From Prevotellaceae bacterium (GTDB lineage Bacteria > Bacteroidota > Bacteroidia > Bacteroidales > Paludibacteraceae): 34,593 bases of DNA. Below are positions 16,027 to 25,700 of the stretch, one piece after another (position 1 is the stretch's first letter; every line of letters starts with the position of its first letter). Position numbers and translations under genes: made by a program. The DNA is taken from the NCBI GenBank assembly GCA_020636695.1, contig JACJXJ010000014.1:1-34593 (forward strand), written 5' to 3'. The notes under the pieces were generated by a model that did not search any database, was not told the DNA's origin, and worked only from the letters and a program-made list of their open reading frames with translations.

Positions 16027-16575
16027 ATGTCTGAGACAACAAAAAAATGGTATGTATTGCGTGCCGTAAGTGGCAAAGAAAACAAGGTAAAAGAATATGC
16101 TGATGCAGAAATCCGAACCTCTGATCTTGGGCAATACGTATCTCAGGTTTTGATTCCGATGGAAAAAGTCTACCAAATTCGTAACGGAAAGAAAACAATT
16201 AAAGAGCGTAGTTATTTACCAGGCTATGTACTTGTAGAGGCTAACATGACCAACGAGACGATGGGACGCTTGCGTAACATCCCTAACGTGTTAGGTTTCT
16301 TGGGTGAAGCTCCTGGTGGACGACCTATGCCTTTGCGTGCATCAGAAGTAACCCGTATTTTGGGTTCTGTTGACGAAATGCAGGAAATGGGAGAAGAAAT
16401 CGCTATTCCTTACAGCGTAGGGGAAAATGTGAAAGTAATTGCTGGTCCATTTAGTGGTTTTTCTGGCGTTATCGAAGAAGTAAATAATGAGAAGAAAAAA
16501 CTCAAAGTAATGGTGAAAATTTTCGGGCGAAAAACACCGCTCGAACTTGGTTTCATGCAAGTGGAAAAAGAGTAA
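16027..16575 (+). CDS. nusG: Transcription antitermination/termination factor NusG
   Basis: NusG binds the RpoC clamp helices and links RNA polymerase to Rho or to the leading ribosome. The 182-residue protein has the NGN domain (about 1-120, starting KKWYVLRAVSGKENKVKEY, with LPGYVLVEA) and the C-terminal KOW domain (about 135-182, VGENVKVIAGPFSGFSGVIE). There is no inserted extra domain. The location between secE and rplK is universal. It is one of the few genes here with a consensus Shine-Dalgarno. The 66-nt gap to rplK shows no promoter. Confidence 0.97.
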   Translation: MSETTKKWYVLRAVSGKENKVKEYADAEIRTSDLGQYVSQVLIPMEKVYQIRNGKKTIKERSYLPGYVLVEANMTNETMGRLRNIPNVLGFLGEAPGGRPMPLRASEVTRILGSVDEMQEMGEEIAIPYSVGENVKVIAGPFSGFSGVIEEVNNEKKKLKVMVKIFGRKTPLELGFMQVEKE

Positions 16576-16641
16576 ACAACGAGGTTACGCCCGTGTAGTT
16601 GCTCAATCTAATATGTTAATAACAAAATCTTAATTAGAATT

Positions 16642-17082
16642 ATGGCTAAAGAAATTGCTGGACTTATCAAATTACAGATCAAAGGTGGTGCGGCAAATCC
16701 GTCTCCTCCTGTTGGTCCTGCTTTGGGTTCCAAAGGGATCAATATCATGGAGTTTTGTAAGCAATTCAATGCCAGAACCCAAGAAAAAGCAGGTAAAATT
16801 TTACCTGTAGTTATTACGTACTATGCAGACAAGTCATTCACATTTGTCGTTAAAACTCCTCCTGTAGCTATCCAATTATTGGAAGCTTCAAAATTGAAGA
16901 GTGGCTCAGCAGAACCAAACCGTAAAAAGGTGGCTGAAATTACTTGGGAACAAGTAAAACAGATTGCTGAGGATAAAATGACCGACTTAAACTGTTTCAC
17001 ACTAGAGTCAGCCATGACAATGGTTGCTGGCACTGCGAGAAGTATGGGTATTACCGTTAAAGGTGAATTCCCTAATATTTAA
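16642..17082 (+). CDS. rplK: 50S ribosomal protein uL11
   Basis: uL11 forms the base of the ribosomal stalk and the GTPase-associated centre with 23S rRNA helices 43-44. The 146-residue protein has the proline-rich PSPPVGPALGSKGINIMEF motif of the N-terminal domain (20-38) and the rRNA-binding C-terminal domain ending SAMTMVAGTARSMGITVKG. The length is normal. It precedes rplA by 20 nt; in many bacteria L1 represses this pair, but I could not identify a convincing L1-binding hairpin in the 66-nt leader. Confidence 0.97.
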   Translation: MAKEIAGLIKLQIKGGAANPSPPVGPALGSKGINIMEFCKQFNARTQEKAGKILPVVITYYADKSFTFVVKTPPVAIQLLEASKLKSGSAEPNRKKVAEITWEQVKQIAEDKMTDLNCFTLESAMTMVAGTARSMGITVKGEFPNI

Positions 17083-17102
17083 CACTTAACTTCAATTCAA
17101 CA

Positions 17103-17801
17103 ATGGGTAAACTTACAAAAAATCAAAAGTTAGCTGCAGAGAAAATTGAAGCAGGAAAAGCTTATACTCTCAATGAAGCCGCAAAATTGGTTAAAGAAAT
17201 TACTAAAACCAAATTTGACGCCTCTGTGGATATTGATGTACGTTTAGGTGTAGACCCACGTAAAGCAAACCAAATGGTTCGTGGCGTGGTTTCATTACCT
17301 AACGGTACAGGTAAACAAGTACGGGTTCTTGCATTATGTACTCCTGACAAAGAAGCCGAAGCGAAAGCTGCAGGCGCTGACTATGTTGGTCTCGATGAAT
17401 ATATCGAAAAAATAAAAGGCGGATGGACAGATATTGATGTTATCATCACTATGCCTGCTATCATGGGTAAAATTGGTGCTCTTGGTCGCGTATTAGGCCC
17501 TCGTGGTTTAATGCCAAATCCTAAAAGCGGTACTGTAACCATGGAAGTTGGTAAAGCGGTAACAGAAGTAAAAGCTGGTAAAATTGACTTTAAAGTAGAC
17601 AAAACAGGTATTATTCACACTTCTATCGGTAAAGTTTCGTTCAACGAAAAACAAATCGTAGAAAATGCGAAAGAATTCATGAATACTATTATGAAGTTGA
17701 AACCATCTTCAGCTAAAGGTACATATGTAAAAAGCATTTATCTTTCAAGTACAATGAGTGCAGGTATCAAAATTGATACTAAATCAATTGATGAAAACTA
17801 A
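17103..17801 (+). CDS. rplA: 50S ribosomal protein uL1
   Basis: uL1 forms the mobile L1 stalk near the E site and is the translational repressor of its own operon in several phyla. The 232-residue protein carries the diagnostic LGPRGLMPNPKSGTVT motif (131-146) and the two-domain arrangement, with the N- and C-terminal parts together making domain I. It ends 13 nt before rplJ, leaving no room there for a classical L10 leader. Confidence 0.97.
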   Translation: MGKLTKNQKLAAEKIEAGKAYTLNEAAKLVKEITKTKFDASVDIDVRLGVDPRKANQMVRGVVSLPNGTGKQVRVLALCTPDKEAEAKAAGADYVGLDEYIEKIKGGWTDIDVIITMPAIMGKIGALGRVLGPRGLMPNPKSGTVTMEVGKAVTEVKAGKIDFKVDKTGIIHTSIGKVSFNEKQIVENAKEFMNTIMKLKPSSAKGTYVKSIYLSSTMSAGIKIDTKSIDEN

Positions 17802-17814
17802 TTAAAACGAAGGT

Positions 17815-18333
17815 ATGAAAAAGGAAGATAAAAGCATAATTATTTCGCAAATACAGGAAACTCTCCAATCGTACAGTAATTTTTATATTACTGAAGCGCA
17901 AGGATTGAACGCAGAACAGGTTAGCAATTTGAGACGTCTTTGCAATAAAGGCGACATCAAAATGTTAGTTGTCAAAAATACGTTATTCCAAAAAGCATTA
18001 GAAGCTAATGGTATTGAAACAGCACCGTTGGCTGAAGCATTAAAGCAAAATTCAGCTATTTTGTTTTCTAATACTGGTAATGCTCCAGCTAAATTAATTA
18101 AAGAATTTAGCAAGGCAAATCAAAAACCAGTTTTGAAAGCAGCTTATGTAGAAGAATGCTTGTATGTTGGCGAAAATCAACTCGAAACTCTTATTACAAT
18201 TAAGAGCAAAAACGAACTTATTGGTGATATCATTGGCTTATTGCAATCACCTGCTAAGAACGTTGTGTCCGCACTCCAATCAGGAGGAACTACAATTCAT
18301 GGCGTGTTGAAAACACTCTCTGAAAGAAATTAA
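17815..18333 (+). CDS. rplJ: 50S ribosomal protein uL10
   Basis: uL10 anchors the L7/L12 dimers to the ribosome. The 172-residue protein has the globular N-terminal rRNA-binding domain (about 1-130, including LRRLCNKGDIKMLVVKNTLFQKA) and the C-terminal helix that binds bL12 (about 135-172). A weak purine-rich GAAGG lies just before the ATG. The spacing to rplA is only 13 nt, so autogenous control by L10-L12, if present, would need an RNA structure inside the rplA coding end. Confidence 0.96.
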   Translation: MKKEDKSIIISQIQETLQSYSNFYITEAQGLNAEQVSNLRRLCNKGDIKMLVVKNTLFQKALEANGIETAPLAEALKQNSAILFSNTGNAPAKLIKEFSKANQKPVLKAAYVEECLYVGENQLETLITIKSKNELIGDIIGLLQSPAKNVVSALQSGGTTIHGVLKTLSERN

Positions 18334-18377
18334 TTATTTACAAAAACAAAATTACAAACACATAAATTATTATTACA

Positions 18378-18752
18378 ATGGCAGATTTGAAAGCTTTTGC
18401 AGAACAATTGGTTAACCTTACCGTTAAAGAAGTAAATGAGTTAGCCGCAATTTTGAAAGATGAATACGGTATCGAACCTGCTGCTGCAGCTGTTGCTGTT
18501 GCTGCTGGTCCTGCTGCTGCTGCTGAAGCAGTTGAAGAAAAATCATCATTTGATGTTATTTTGAAATCAGCTGGTGCCAACAAATTGGCAATCGTTAAGT
18601 TAGTAAAAGAACTTACCGGTCTTGGCTTGAAAGAAGCTAAAGATATCGTAGACGCTGCTCCAGCTCCTGTTAAAGAAGGTGTTGCTAAAGAAGAGGCTGA
18701 ATCTCTTAAAAAGCAATTGACTGAAGCAGGCGCTGAAGTTGAACTTAAGTAA
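18378..18752 (+). CDS. rplL: 50S ribosomal protein bL12 (L7/L12)
   Basis: The stalk protein that recruits translational GTPases. The 124-residue protein has a dimerising N-terminal domain (1-30), a flexible Ala-rich hinge (34-50), and the C-terminal domain (about 55-124) with the factor-binding segment KLAIVKLVKELTGLGLKEAK. It is followed by an attenuator-like hairpin before rpoB, as in many bacteria. Confidence 0.97.
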   Translation: MADLKAFAEQLVNLTVKEVNELAAILKDEYGIEPAAAAVAVAAGPAAAAEAVEEKSSFDVILKSAGANKLAIVKLVKELTGLGLKEAKDIVDAAPAPVKEGVAKEEAESLKKQLTEAGAEVELK

Positions 18753-18780
18753 GTCTAAATCCTGGTTTTCAGGGTATTAC

Positions 18781-18819
18781 GGTTTAGAATCCCGCTCAAA
18801 CGGGACTCTAAACCTTTTT
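18781..18819 (+). terminator. Attenuator/terminator between rplL and rpoB
   Basis: A 14-bp stem with one A-C mismatch (18781-18794 with 18801-18814) and a 6-nt loop runs into TTTTT. rpoB starts only 39 nt later without a clear promoter, so this should act as a partial terminator that lowers rpoBC expression relative to the ribosomal proteins. Confidence 0.85.
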
Positions 18820-18857
18820 ATGTATAACAAATAAGTTCAACTAATACACACTAATAA

Positions 18858-21800
18858 ATGTCTTCAAATACTGAAAATCAAAGAACGAGTTTTGCCTCCA
18901 TTAAAGATCAGTTGGCCTACCCTGACTTCTTGGAAGTACAACTTAAATCATTTAGAGATTTCTTCCAACTAGATACTCCTCCAGAAAGAAGAAAAAATGA
19001 GGGATTGTACCGCGTATTTGCTGAAAACTTTCCAATAGCAGATACACGTAATAATTTCGTTCTCGAATTCCTCGATTATTATGTTGATCCTCCCCGTTAC
19101 TCTATCGACGAGTGTATCCGTCGTGGCTTAACTTATAGTGTTCCATTAAAAGCCAAATTAAAATTATATTGCACCGATCCAGATCATGAAGATTTTGATA
19201 CGGTTATCCAAGATGTGTACTTGGGACCTATCCCTTACATGACCGCCAAAGGTACATTTGTTATCAATGGTGCAGAACGTGTTATTGTGTCGCAATTACA
19301 CCGTTCTCCTGGTGTATTCTTCGGTCAAAGCACACATGCTAACGGTACAAAACTTTATTCTGCACGTATCATTCCTTTCCGCGGATCGTGGATTGAATTT
19401 GCTACGGATATCAATAATGTGATGTACGCTTACATCGACCGTAAGAAAAAATTACCTGTTACTACCCTGCTACGTGCCATCGGCTACGAAAGTGACCAAG
19501 ATATTTTGGAAACATTCGGTTTAGCAGAAGAAGTAAAAGTAAACAAAACCAATTTAAAGAAAGTAATTGGTCGCAAATTGGCAGTTCGTGTTGTTAAAAC
19601 ATGGGCCGAAGATTTTGTGGATGAAGATACCGGTGAAGTAGTAAGCGTTGAGCGTACAAAAGTACTTATCGACCGCGAAACTATCATCGAATCAAATCAT
19701 ATCGACGACATTATCGAATCGGGAAATCAAACTATTTTGCTTCACAGAGAAGATCAAAATGTGGATGATTTTGCGATTATCTATAATACTTTACAAAAAG
19801 ACCCTAGTAACACTGAAAAAGAAGCCGTGTTACACATTTATCGTCAATTGCGTAATGCAGAACCTGCCGATGACGCATCTGCTCGCGAAACGATTAATGG
19901 TCTTTTCTTCTCTGAAAAACGCTATGACTTAGGCGAAGTTGGTCGTTATAGAATCAATAGAAAACTCAATCTGACAACAGATATGGGTGTTCGTGTATTG
20001 ACCAAAGAAGATATTATTGAAATTATCAAATATCTGATTAAACTGATCAATTCCAAAGTAGATGTGGATGATATTGACCACTTAAGTAACCGTCGTGTAC
20101 GTACTGTAGGTGAACAACTTTATCAACAATTCAACATTGGTTTAGCTCGTATGGCTCGTACTATTCGTGAACGTATGAATGTACGTGACAACGAAGTATT
20201 TACGCCTATCGATTTGATTAACGCTAAAACAATTTCGTCTGTTATCAATTCGTTTTTCGGTACCAATGCGCTCTCGCAATTTATGGATCAAACCAATCCA
20301 TTAGCAGAAATCACTCACAAACGTCGTTTGTCAGCCCTCGGGCCTGGTGGTTTGAGCCGCGACCGTGCAGGTTTCGAAGTTCGTGACGTTCACTATACAC
20401 ACTATGGTCGTCTTTGCCCTATTGAAACACCTGAAGGACCAAACATTGGTTTGATTTCTTCATTGTGTGTGTATGCTAAAATCAACGAGCTTGGATTCAT
20501 CGAAACGCCTTATCGTAAAGTAGAAAACTCAACTGTTGATTTATCGGCTGAAGGTGTAACTTACTTGACTGCTGAAGAAGAAGAAGATTTAGTAGTAGCA
20601 CAAGGTAACGCACCACTCGATGACAATGGTAAATTTATTCGTAACAAGGTTAAATCTCGTTTGGAAGCTGACTTCCCAATGGTGCCTCCAACAGAAGTAG
20701 ATTTGATGGACGTTGCTCCACAACAAATCGCCTCTATTGCAGCAGCCTTGATTCCATTCTTGGAACACGATGATGCAAACCGTGCATTGATGGGATCTAA
20801 CATGATGCGTCAGGCCGTACCATTGTTGCGCCCTGAAGCCCCAATCGTTGGAACAGGTATCGAACGTCAGCTTATCGCTGATTCACGTACCCAAATTATG
20901 GCCGAAGGTGATGGCGTGGTGGAATTTGTTGATGCAAGCGTTATCCGTATCCGTTACGATCGTAGCGAAGAAGAAGCGTTTGTGAATTTTGAAGATTCTG
21001 TAAAAGAATATCCACTTCCAAAATTCTTAAAAACCAACCAAGATACTACCATCGACTTACGTCCTATCGTCAAAAAAGGCGAGCGTGTAACGTTGAACCA
21101 AATTTTGACAGAAGGTTATTCTACTCAAAATGGTGAATTAGCTTTAGGTTGCAACTTAAAAGTGGCTTATATGCCTTGGAAAGGTTACAACTATGAGGAT
21201 GCTATCGTTATCAATGAACGCGTAGTTCGTGAAGACGTTTATACCTCTATTCACGTAAGCGAATATACACTTGAAGTGCGCGAAACTAAACGTGGTATGG
21301 AAGAGTTAACCTCTGACATTCCAAACGTTAGCGAAGACGCTACTAAAGATTTGGACGAAAACGGTATTATCCGTATTGGTGCTCACGTAATACCAGGCGA
21401 CATTTTGATTGGTAAAATCACTCCAAAAGGTGAAACCGATCCAACACCTGAAGAAAAATTGTTACGTGCTATCTTTGGTGACAAAGCTGGTGATGTTAAA
21501 GATGCTTCGTTGAAAGCTTCACCTTCATTAAGAGGTGTCGTTATTGGCAAAGAACTTTATTCTAAAGCACAACGTAATCGTAAATCACGCAACACGGATA
21601 AAGAGATTTTAGCAAAATTAGATGCTGAATTCGAAAGAGAAGTAAGTGCATTAAGAGCTCAATTAATTGACAAATTAATTACTATCACCAACGGTAAAAC
21701 ATCGCAAGGTGTTAAAGATTTCTTAGGCACAGACCTCATTCCTAAAGGCGTGAAGTTTACACAAAAATTACTCAACGAGATTGATTATAACGTGGTTCAA

Positions 21801-22670
21801 TTGACCAAATGGACAACAGACCCACATAAAAACGATATGATTAGAGATATCGTAATCAATTACTTGAAAAAATACAAAGAATGCGATTCTAAATTAAAAC
21901 GTAAAAAATTCAATGTAACTATTGGTGATGAACTTCCATCTGGAATCATTCAATTAGCCAAAGTTTATATTGCTAAAAAACGTAAAATTCGCGTTGGTGA
22001 TAAAATGGCAGGTCGTCACGGTAACAAAGGTATCGTTTCGAAAATTGTTCGTCAAGAAGATATGCCATTCCTTGAAGATGGAACTCCAGTAGATATCGTT
22101 TTGAATCCACTTGGTGTACCTTCTCGTATGAACCTTGGACAGATTTTCGAAGCTGTACTTGGTTGGGCAGGCAAGGAATTAGGTATGAAATTTGCGACTC
22201 CAATTTTCGATGGTGCAAACCTAGATGATTTGAATGAATGGTGTGACAAAGCTGGTGTACCACGTTATGGTAAAGCTTACCTTTACGATGGTGGTACTGG
22301 TGAACGCTTTGACCAACCTGCTACTGTAGGTGTGACTTACTTCTTGAAATTAGGCCACATGGTTGAAGATAAAATGCACGCACGTTCTATTGGACCTTAC
22401 TCACTTATTACACAACAACCATTGGGTGGTAAAGCTCAATTTGGTGGTCAACGTTTTGGTGAGATGGAGGTTTGGGCACTCGAAGCATTTGGTGCATCTT
22501 ACATTTTACAGGAAATTTTGACTATAAAATCGGATGATGTGATGGGCCGTGCTCGCGCTTACGAAGCCATTGTGAAAGGCGATCCAATGCCACAACCTGG
22601 TATTCCGGAATCACTGAACGTATTATTACACGAGTTGAAAGGTTTAGGTTTAAGTGTTAATTTGGAATAA
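18858..22670 (+). CDS. rpoB: RNA polymerase beta subunit
   Basis: The beta subunit of RNA polymerase, 1270 residues, the usual Bacteroidetes length. The rifampicin pocket reads LSQFMDQTNPLAEITHKRRLSALGPGGL in two conserved halves, with Asp477, His487 and Ser492 (E. coli D516, H526, S531) all wild-type, so no common resistance change is visible. Further on are the conserved IETPEGPNIGL, EDAIVINERV, GDKMAGRHGNKG (catalytic-site lysine region) and the C-terminal MEVWALEAFGA and HELKGLGL segments. It is separated from rpoC by 56 nt. Confidence 0.98.
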   Translation: MSSNTENQRTSFASIKDQLAYPDFLEVQLKSFRDFFQLDTPPERRKNEGLYRVFAENFPIADTRNNFVLEFLDYYVDPPRYSIDECIRRGLTYSVPLKAKLKLYCTDPDHEDFDTVIQDVYLGPIPYMTAKGTFVINGAERVIVSQLHRSPGVFFGQSTHANGTKLYSARIIPFRGSWIEFATDINNVMYAYIDRKKKLPVTTLLRAIGYESDQDILETFGLAEEVKVNKTNLKKVIGRKLAVRVVKTWAEDFVDEDTGEVVSVERTKVLIDRETIIESNHIDDIIESGNQTILLHREDQNVDDFAIIYNTLQKDPSNTEKEAVLHIYRQLRNAEPADDASARETINGLFFSEKRYDLGEVGRYRINRKLNLTTDMGVRVLTKEDIIEIIKYLIKLINSKVDVDDIDHLSNRRVRTVGEQLYQQFNIGLARMARTIRERMNVRDNEVFTPIDLINAKTISSVINSFFGTNALSQFMDQTNPLAEITHKRRLSALGPGGLSRDRAGFEVRDVHYTHYGRLCPIETPEGPNIGLISSLCVYAKINELGFIETPYRKVENSTVDLSAEGVTYLTAEEEEDLVVAQGNAPLDDNGKFIRNKVKSRLEADFPMVPPTEVDLMDVAPQQIASIAAALIPFLEHDDANRALMGSNMMRQAVPLLRPEAPIVGTGIERQLIADSRTQIMAEGDGVVEFVDASVIRIRYDRSEEEAFVNFEDSVKEYPLPKFLKTNQDTTIDLRPIVKKGERVTLNQILTEGYSTQNGELALGCNLKVAYMPWKGYNYEDAIVINERVVREDVYTSIHVSEYTLEVRETKRGMEELTSDIPNVSEDATKDLDENGIIRIGAHVIPGDILIGKITPKGETDPTPEEKLLRAIFGDKAGDVKDASLKASPSLRGVVIGKELYSKAQRNRKSRNTDKEILAKLDAEFEREVSALRAQLIDKLITITNGKTSQGVKDFLGTDLIPKGVKFTQKLLNEIDYNVVQLTKWTTDPHKNDMIRDIVINYLKKYKECDSKLKRKKFNVTIGDELPSGIIQLAKVYIAKKRKIRVGDKMAGRHGNKGIVSKIVRQEDMPFLEDGTPVDIVLNPLGVPSRMNLGQIFEAVLGWAGKELGMKFATPIFDGANLDDLNEWCDKAGVPRYGKAYLYDGGTGERFDQPATVGVTYFLKLGHMVEDKMHARSIGPYSLITQQPLGGKAQFGGQRFGEMEVWALEAFGASYILQEILTIKSDDVMGRARAYEAIVKGDPMPQPGIPESLNVLLHELKGLGLSVNLE

Positions 22671-22726
22671 GTTTATTATTTCTACATTAAACCGAATTTT
22701 TACATCTTACAAATTTCAATAAGAAT

Positions 22727-25700
22727 ATGGCATTTAAAAGAGAAAATAAGATCAAAAATAATTTCACCAAGATTTCCATCGGGCTTTCATCGCCCGAGGA
22801 AATTCTTGAATCGTCGTATGGCGAGGTGTTGAAACCTGAAACCATCAACTATCGTACTTACAAACCAGAACGTGATGGTTTGTTCTGCGAACGTATTTTT
22901 GGACCAGTGAAAGACTACGAATGTCACTGCGGTAAATACAAACGTATTCGTTACAAAGGAATCGTTTGCGACCGTTGTGGTGTAGAAGTAACTGAGAAAA
23001 AAGTTCGCCGCGAACGTACCGGACACATTCAGTTGGTTGTGCCTGTGGCACATATTTGGTACTTCCGTTCATTGCCAAACAAAATTGGTTACCTTCTTGG
23101 AATGCCTAGCAAAAAACTTGATTCAATCATCTATTACGAAAAATATGTGGTGATTCAAGCAGGTATTTTAGCAGAATCAGAAGGAGAGCCAGTAGTAGAA
23201 GGCGAATTAATTGATGAAGACAAATATTTAGAATTGATGGACAAACTTCCACGCGAAAACCAAATGCTGGAAGATACCGATCCTAATAAATTTATCGCTA
23301 AAATGGGTGCTGAAGCTATCTACGATATGCTTTGTCGCTTAGATTTAGATAAATTATCATACGAATTACGTCACAAAGCTGATACCGATTCATCACAGCA
23401 ACGTAAAGCAGAAGCTTTAAAACGTTTGCAAGTTGTAGAATCTTTCCGCGGAGCACGTCACAAAAACCGTCCTGAATGGATGATTTTGAAAACTATCCCG
23501 GTTATTCCACCAGAATTGCGTCCATTGGTTCCATTGGATGGTGGTCGTTTTGCTACATCAGATTTGAATGACTTATATCGTCGCGTTATTATCCGTAATA
23601 ATCGTTTAAAACGCTTAATCGAAATCAAAGCACCAGAAGTAATCTTACGTAACGAAAAACGTATGTTGCAAGAAGCTGTCGATTCATTGATTGACAACTC
23701 ACGCAAATCAAGTGCAATGAAAACCGATTCAAACCGTCCATTGAAATCTCTTTCGGATAGTTTGAAAGGTAAACAAGGTCGTTTCCGTCAGAACTTATTG
23801 GGTAAACGTGTCGATTATTCCGCTCGTTCGGTAATCGTCGTTGGTCCAGAATTGAAAATGCACGAATGCGGTATCCCAAAAGATATGGCAGCCGAACTTT
23901 TCAAACCATTTATTATCCGTAAACTGATTGAACGCGGTATTGTTAAAACCGTAAAATCGGCTAAAAAGATTATCGACCGTAAAGATCCTGTGGTTTGGGA
24001 TATCCTAGAATATGTAATGAAAGGACACCCTGTATTATTAAACCGTGCTCCAACTTTGCACCGTTTAGGTATTCAGGCATTCCAACCAAAAATGATTGAA
24101 GGTAAAGCTATTCAATTGCACCCATTGGCTTGTACGGCGTTCAATGCCGACTTTGATGGTGACCAAATGGCTGTTCACTTACCACTTGGTAATGAAGCTG
24201 TATTGGAAGCACAATTGTTGATGCTTGCTTCACATAATATTTTAAATCCAGCTAACGGTGCACCTATCACAGTGCCATCGCAAGATATGGTGCTTGGTTT
24301 GTATTATATTACAAAACCACGTAAAGGCGCGCTTGGCGAAGGTTTGAAATTCTATTCTCCTGAAGAGGTAGAAATCGCTTATAATGAGAAAAAAGTAGAT
24401 ATTCACGCTATCATTTCGGTTAAAACGAAAGATATTGATGAAAACGGAAAACCTGTTGTACGTATGATTGAGGAAACAACAGTAGGTCGTGTGATTGTAA
24501 ACAAATTCATTCCTGATGAAGTTGGTTACCTCAACGAACTACTTTCTAAAAAATCATTGCGTAACATCATTTCTCGCGTAATCGAAACGTGTGGTGTGGC
24601 TCGTACTGCTCAATTCTTGGATGATATCAAAAACTTAGGTTACCAAATGGCATTCCGTGGTGGTTTGTCGTTCAACCTATCGGACGTTATTATTCCAGAA
24701 GAAAAAGAAGCGTTGGTACAAAAAGGTTACGATGATGTAGAAAGCATTATGGCTGACTATAACATGGGCTTTATTACCAATAACGAACGTTACAATAAAA
24801 TCATCGATACTTGGACTGAAGTCAATAGCAAATTGGCAAAAGTCGTTATCAACCAATTGGCAAACGATAACCAAGGTTTCAACTCTGTATACATGATGTT
24901 GGATTCTGGAGCACGTGGTTCTAAAGAACAGATTCGTCAGTTATCAGGTATGCGTGGTTTGATGGCAAAACCTCAAAAAGCTGGTGCCGAAGGTGGACAA
25001 ATTATTGAAAACCCAATTTTGGCGAACTTTAAAGAAGGTTTGTCGGTATTGGAATACTTTATTTCTACCCACGGTGCTCGTAAAGGTTTGGCCGATACCG
25101 CTTTGAAAACTGCCGATGCTGGTTACTTAACTCGTCGTTTGGTTGACGTTTCACACGATGTGATTATCAACGAAGAAGATTGCGGTACATTGCGTGGTTT
25201 GATTGCTACCGAGTTGAAGAACAAAGAGCAAGTAGTTGCTTCATTATACGAACGTATCTTAGGACGTGTTTCTGTGCATGATATTTTCCACCCAATCACG
25301 GGCGAATTGATTGTAGCTTCAGGAGACGAAATTCAAGAAGCAGCTGCTAAAATTATTCAAGAATCACCAATTGAACGTGTTGAAATCCGTTCAGTATTAA
25401 CGTGTGAATCTAAACATGGTGTTTGTGCTAAATGTTATGGTCGTAACTTGGCAACAGGTCGTATGGTTCATAGAGGTGAAGCTGTAGGTGTTATCGCAGC
25501 ACAATCTATTGGTGAGCCTGGTACTCAGTTGACTTTGCGTACATTCCACGTCGGTGGTGTGGCTTCAAATATTGCTGCAGAATCGAACATGGTAGCACGT
25601 TACGATGGTATCTTGGAAATCGACGAATTACGTACTGTAGAAGCTACTGATGCTGCTGGTAAACCATATCAAGTGGTAGTTAGCCGTCAAGCTGAATCTC

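Noticed and set aside
16576..16641. L1-binding autoregulatory hairpin before rplK
   Set aside because: Only short, poorly stacked pairings (CAAC with GTTG) can be drawn and none resembles the known L1 target closely enough.
20240..20345. Rifampicin-resistance change in rpoB
   Set aside because: Asp477, His487 and Ser492 are all the wild-type residues; the single Ser-to-Ala difference at 483 relative to E. coli is probably ordinary lineage variation.
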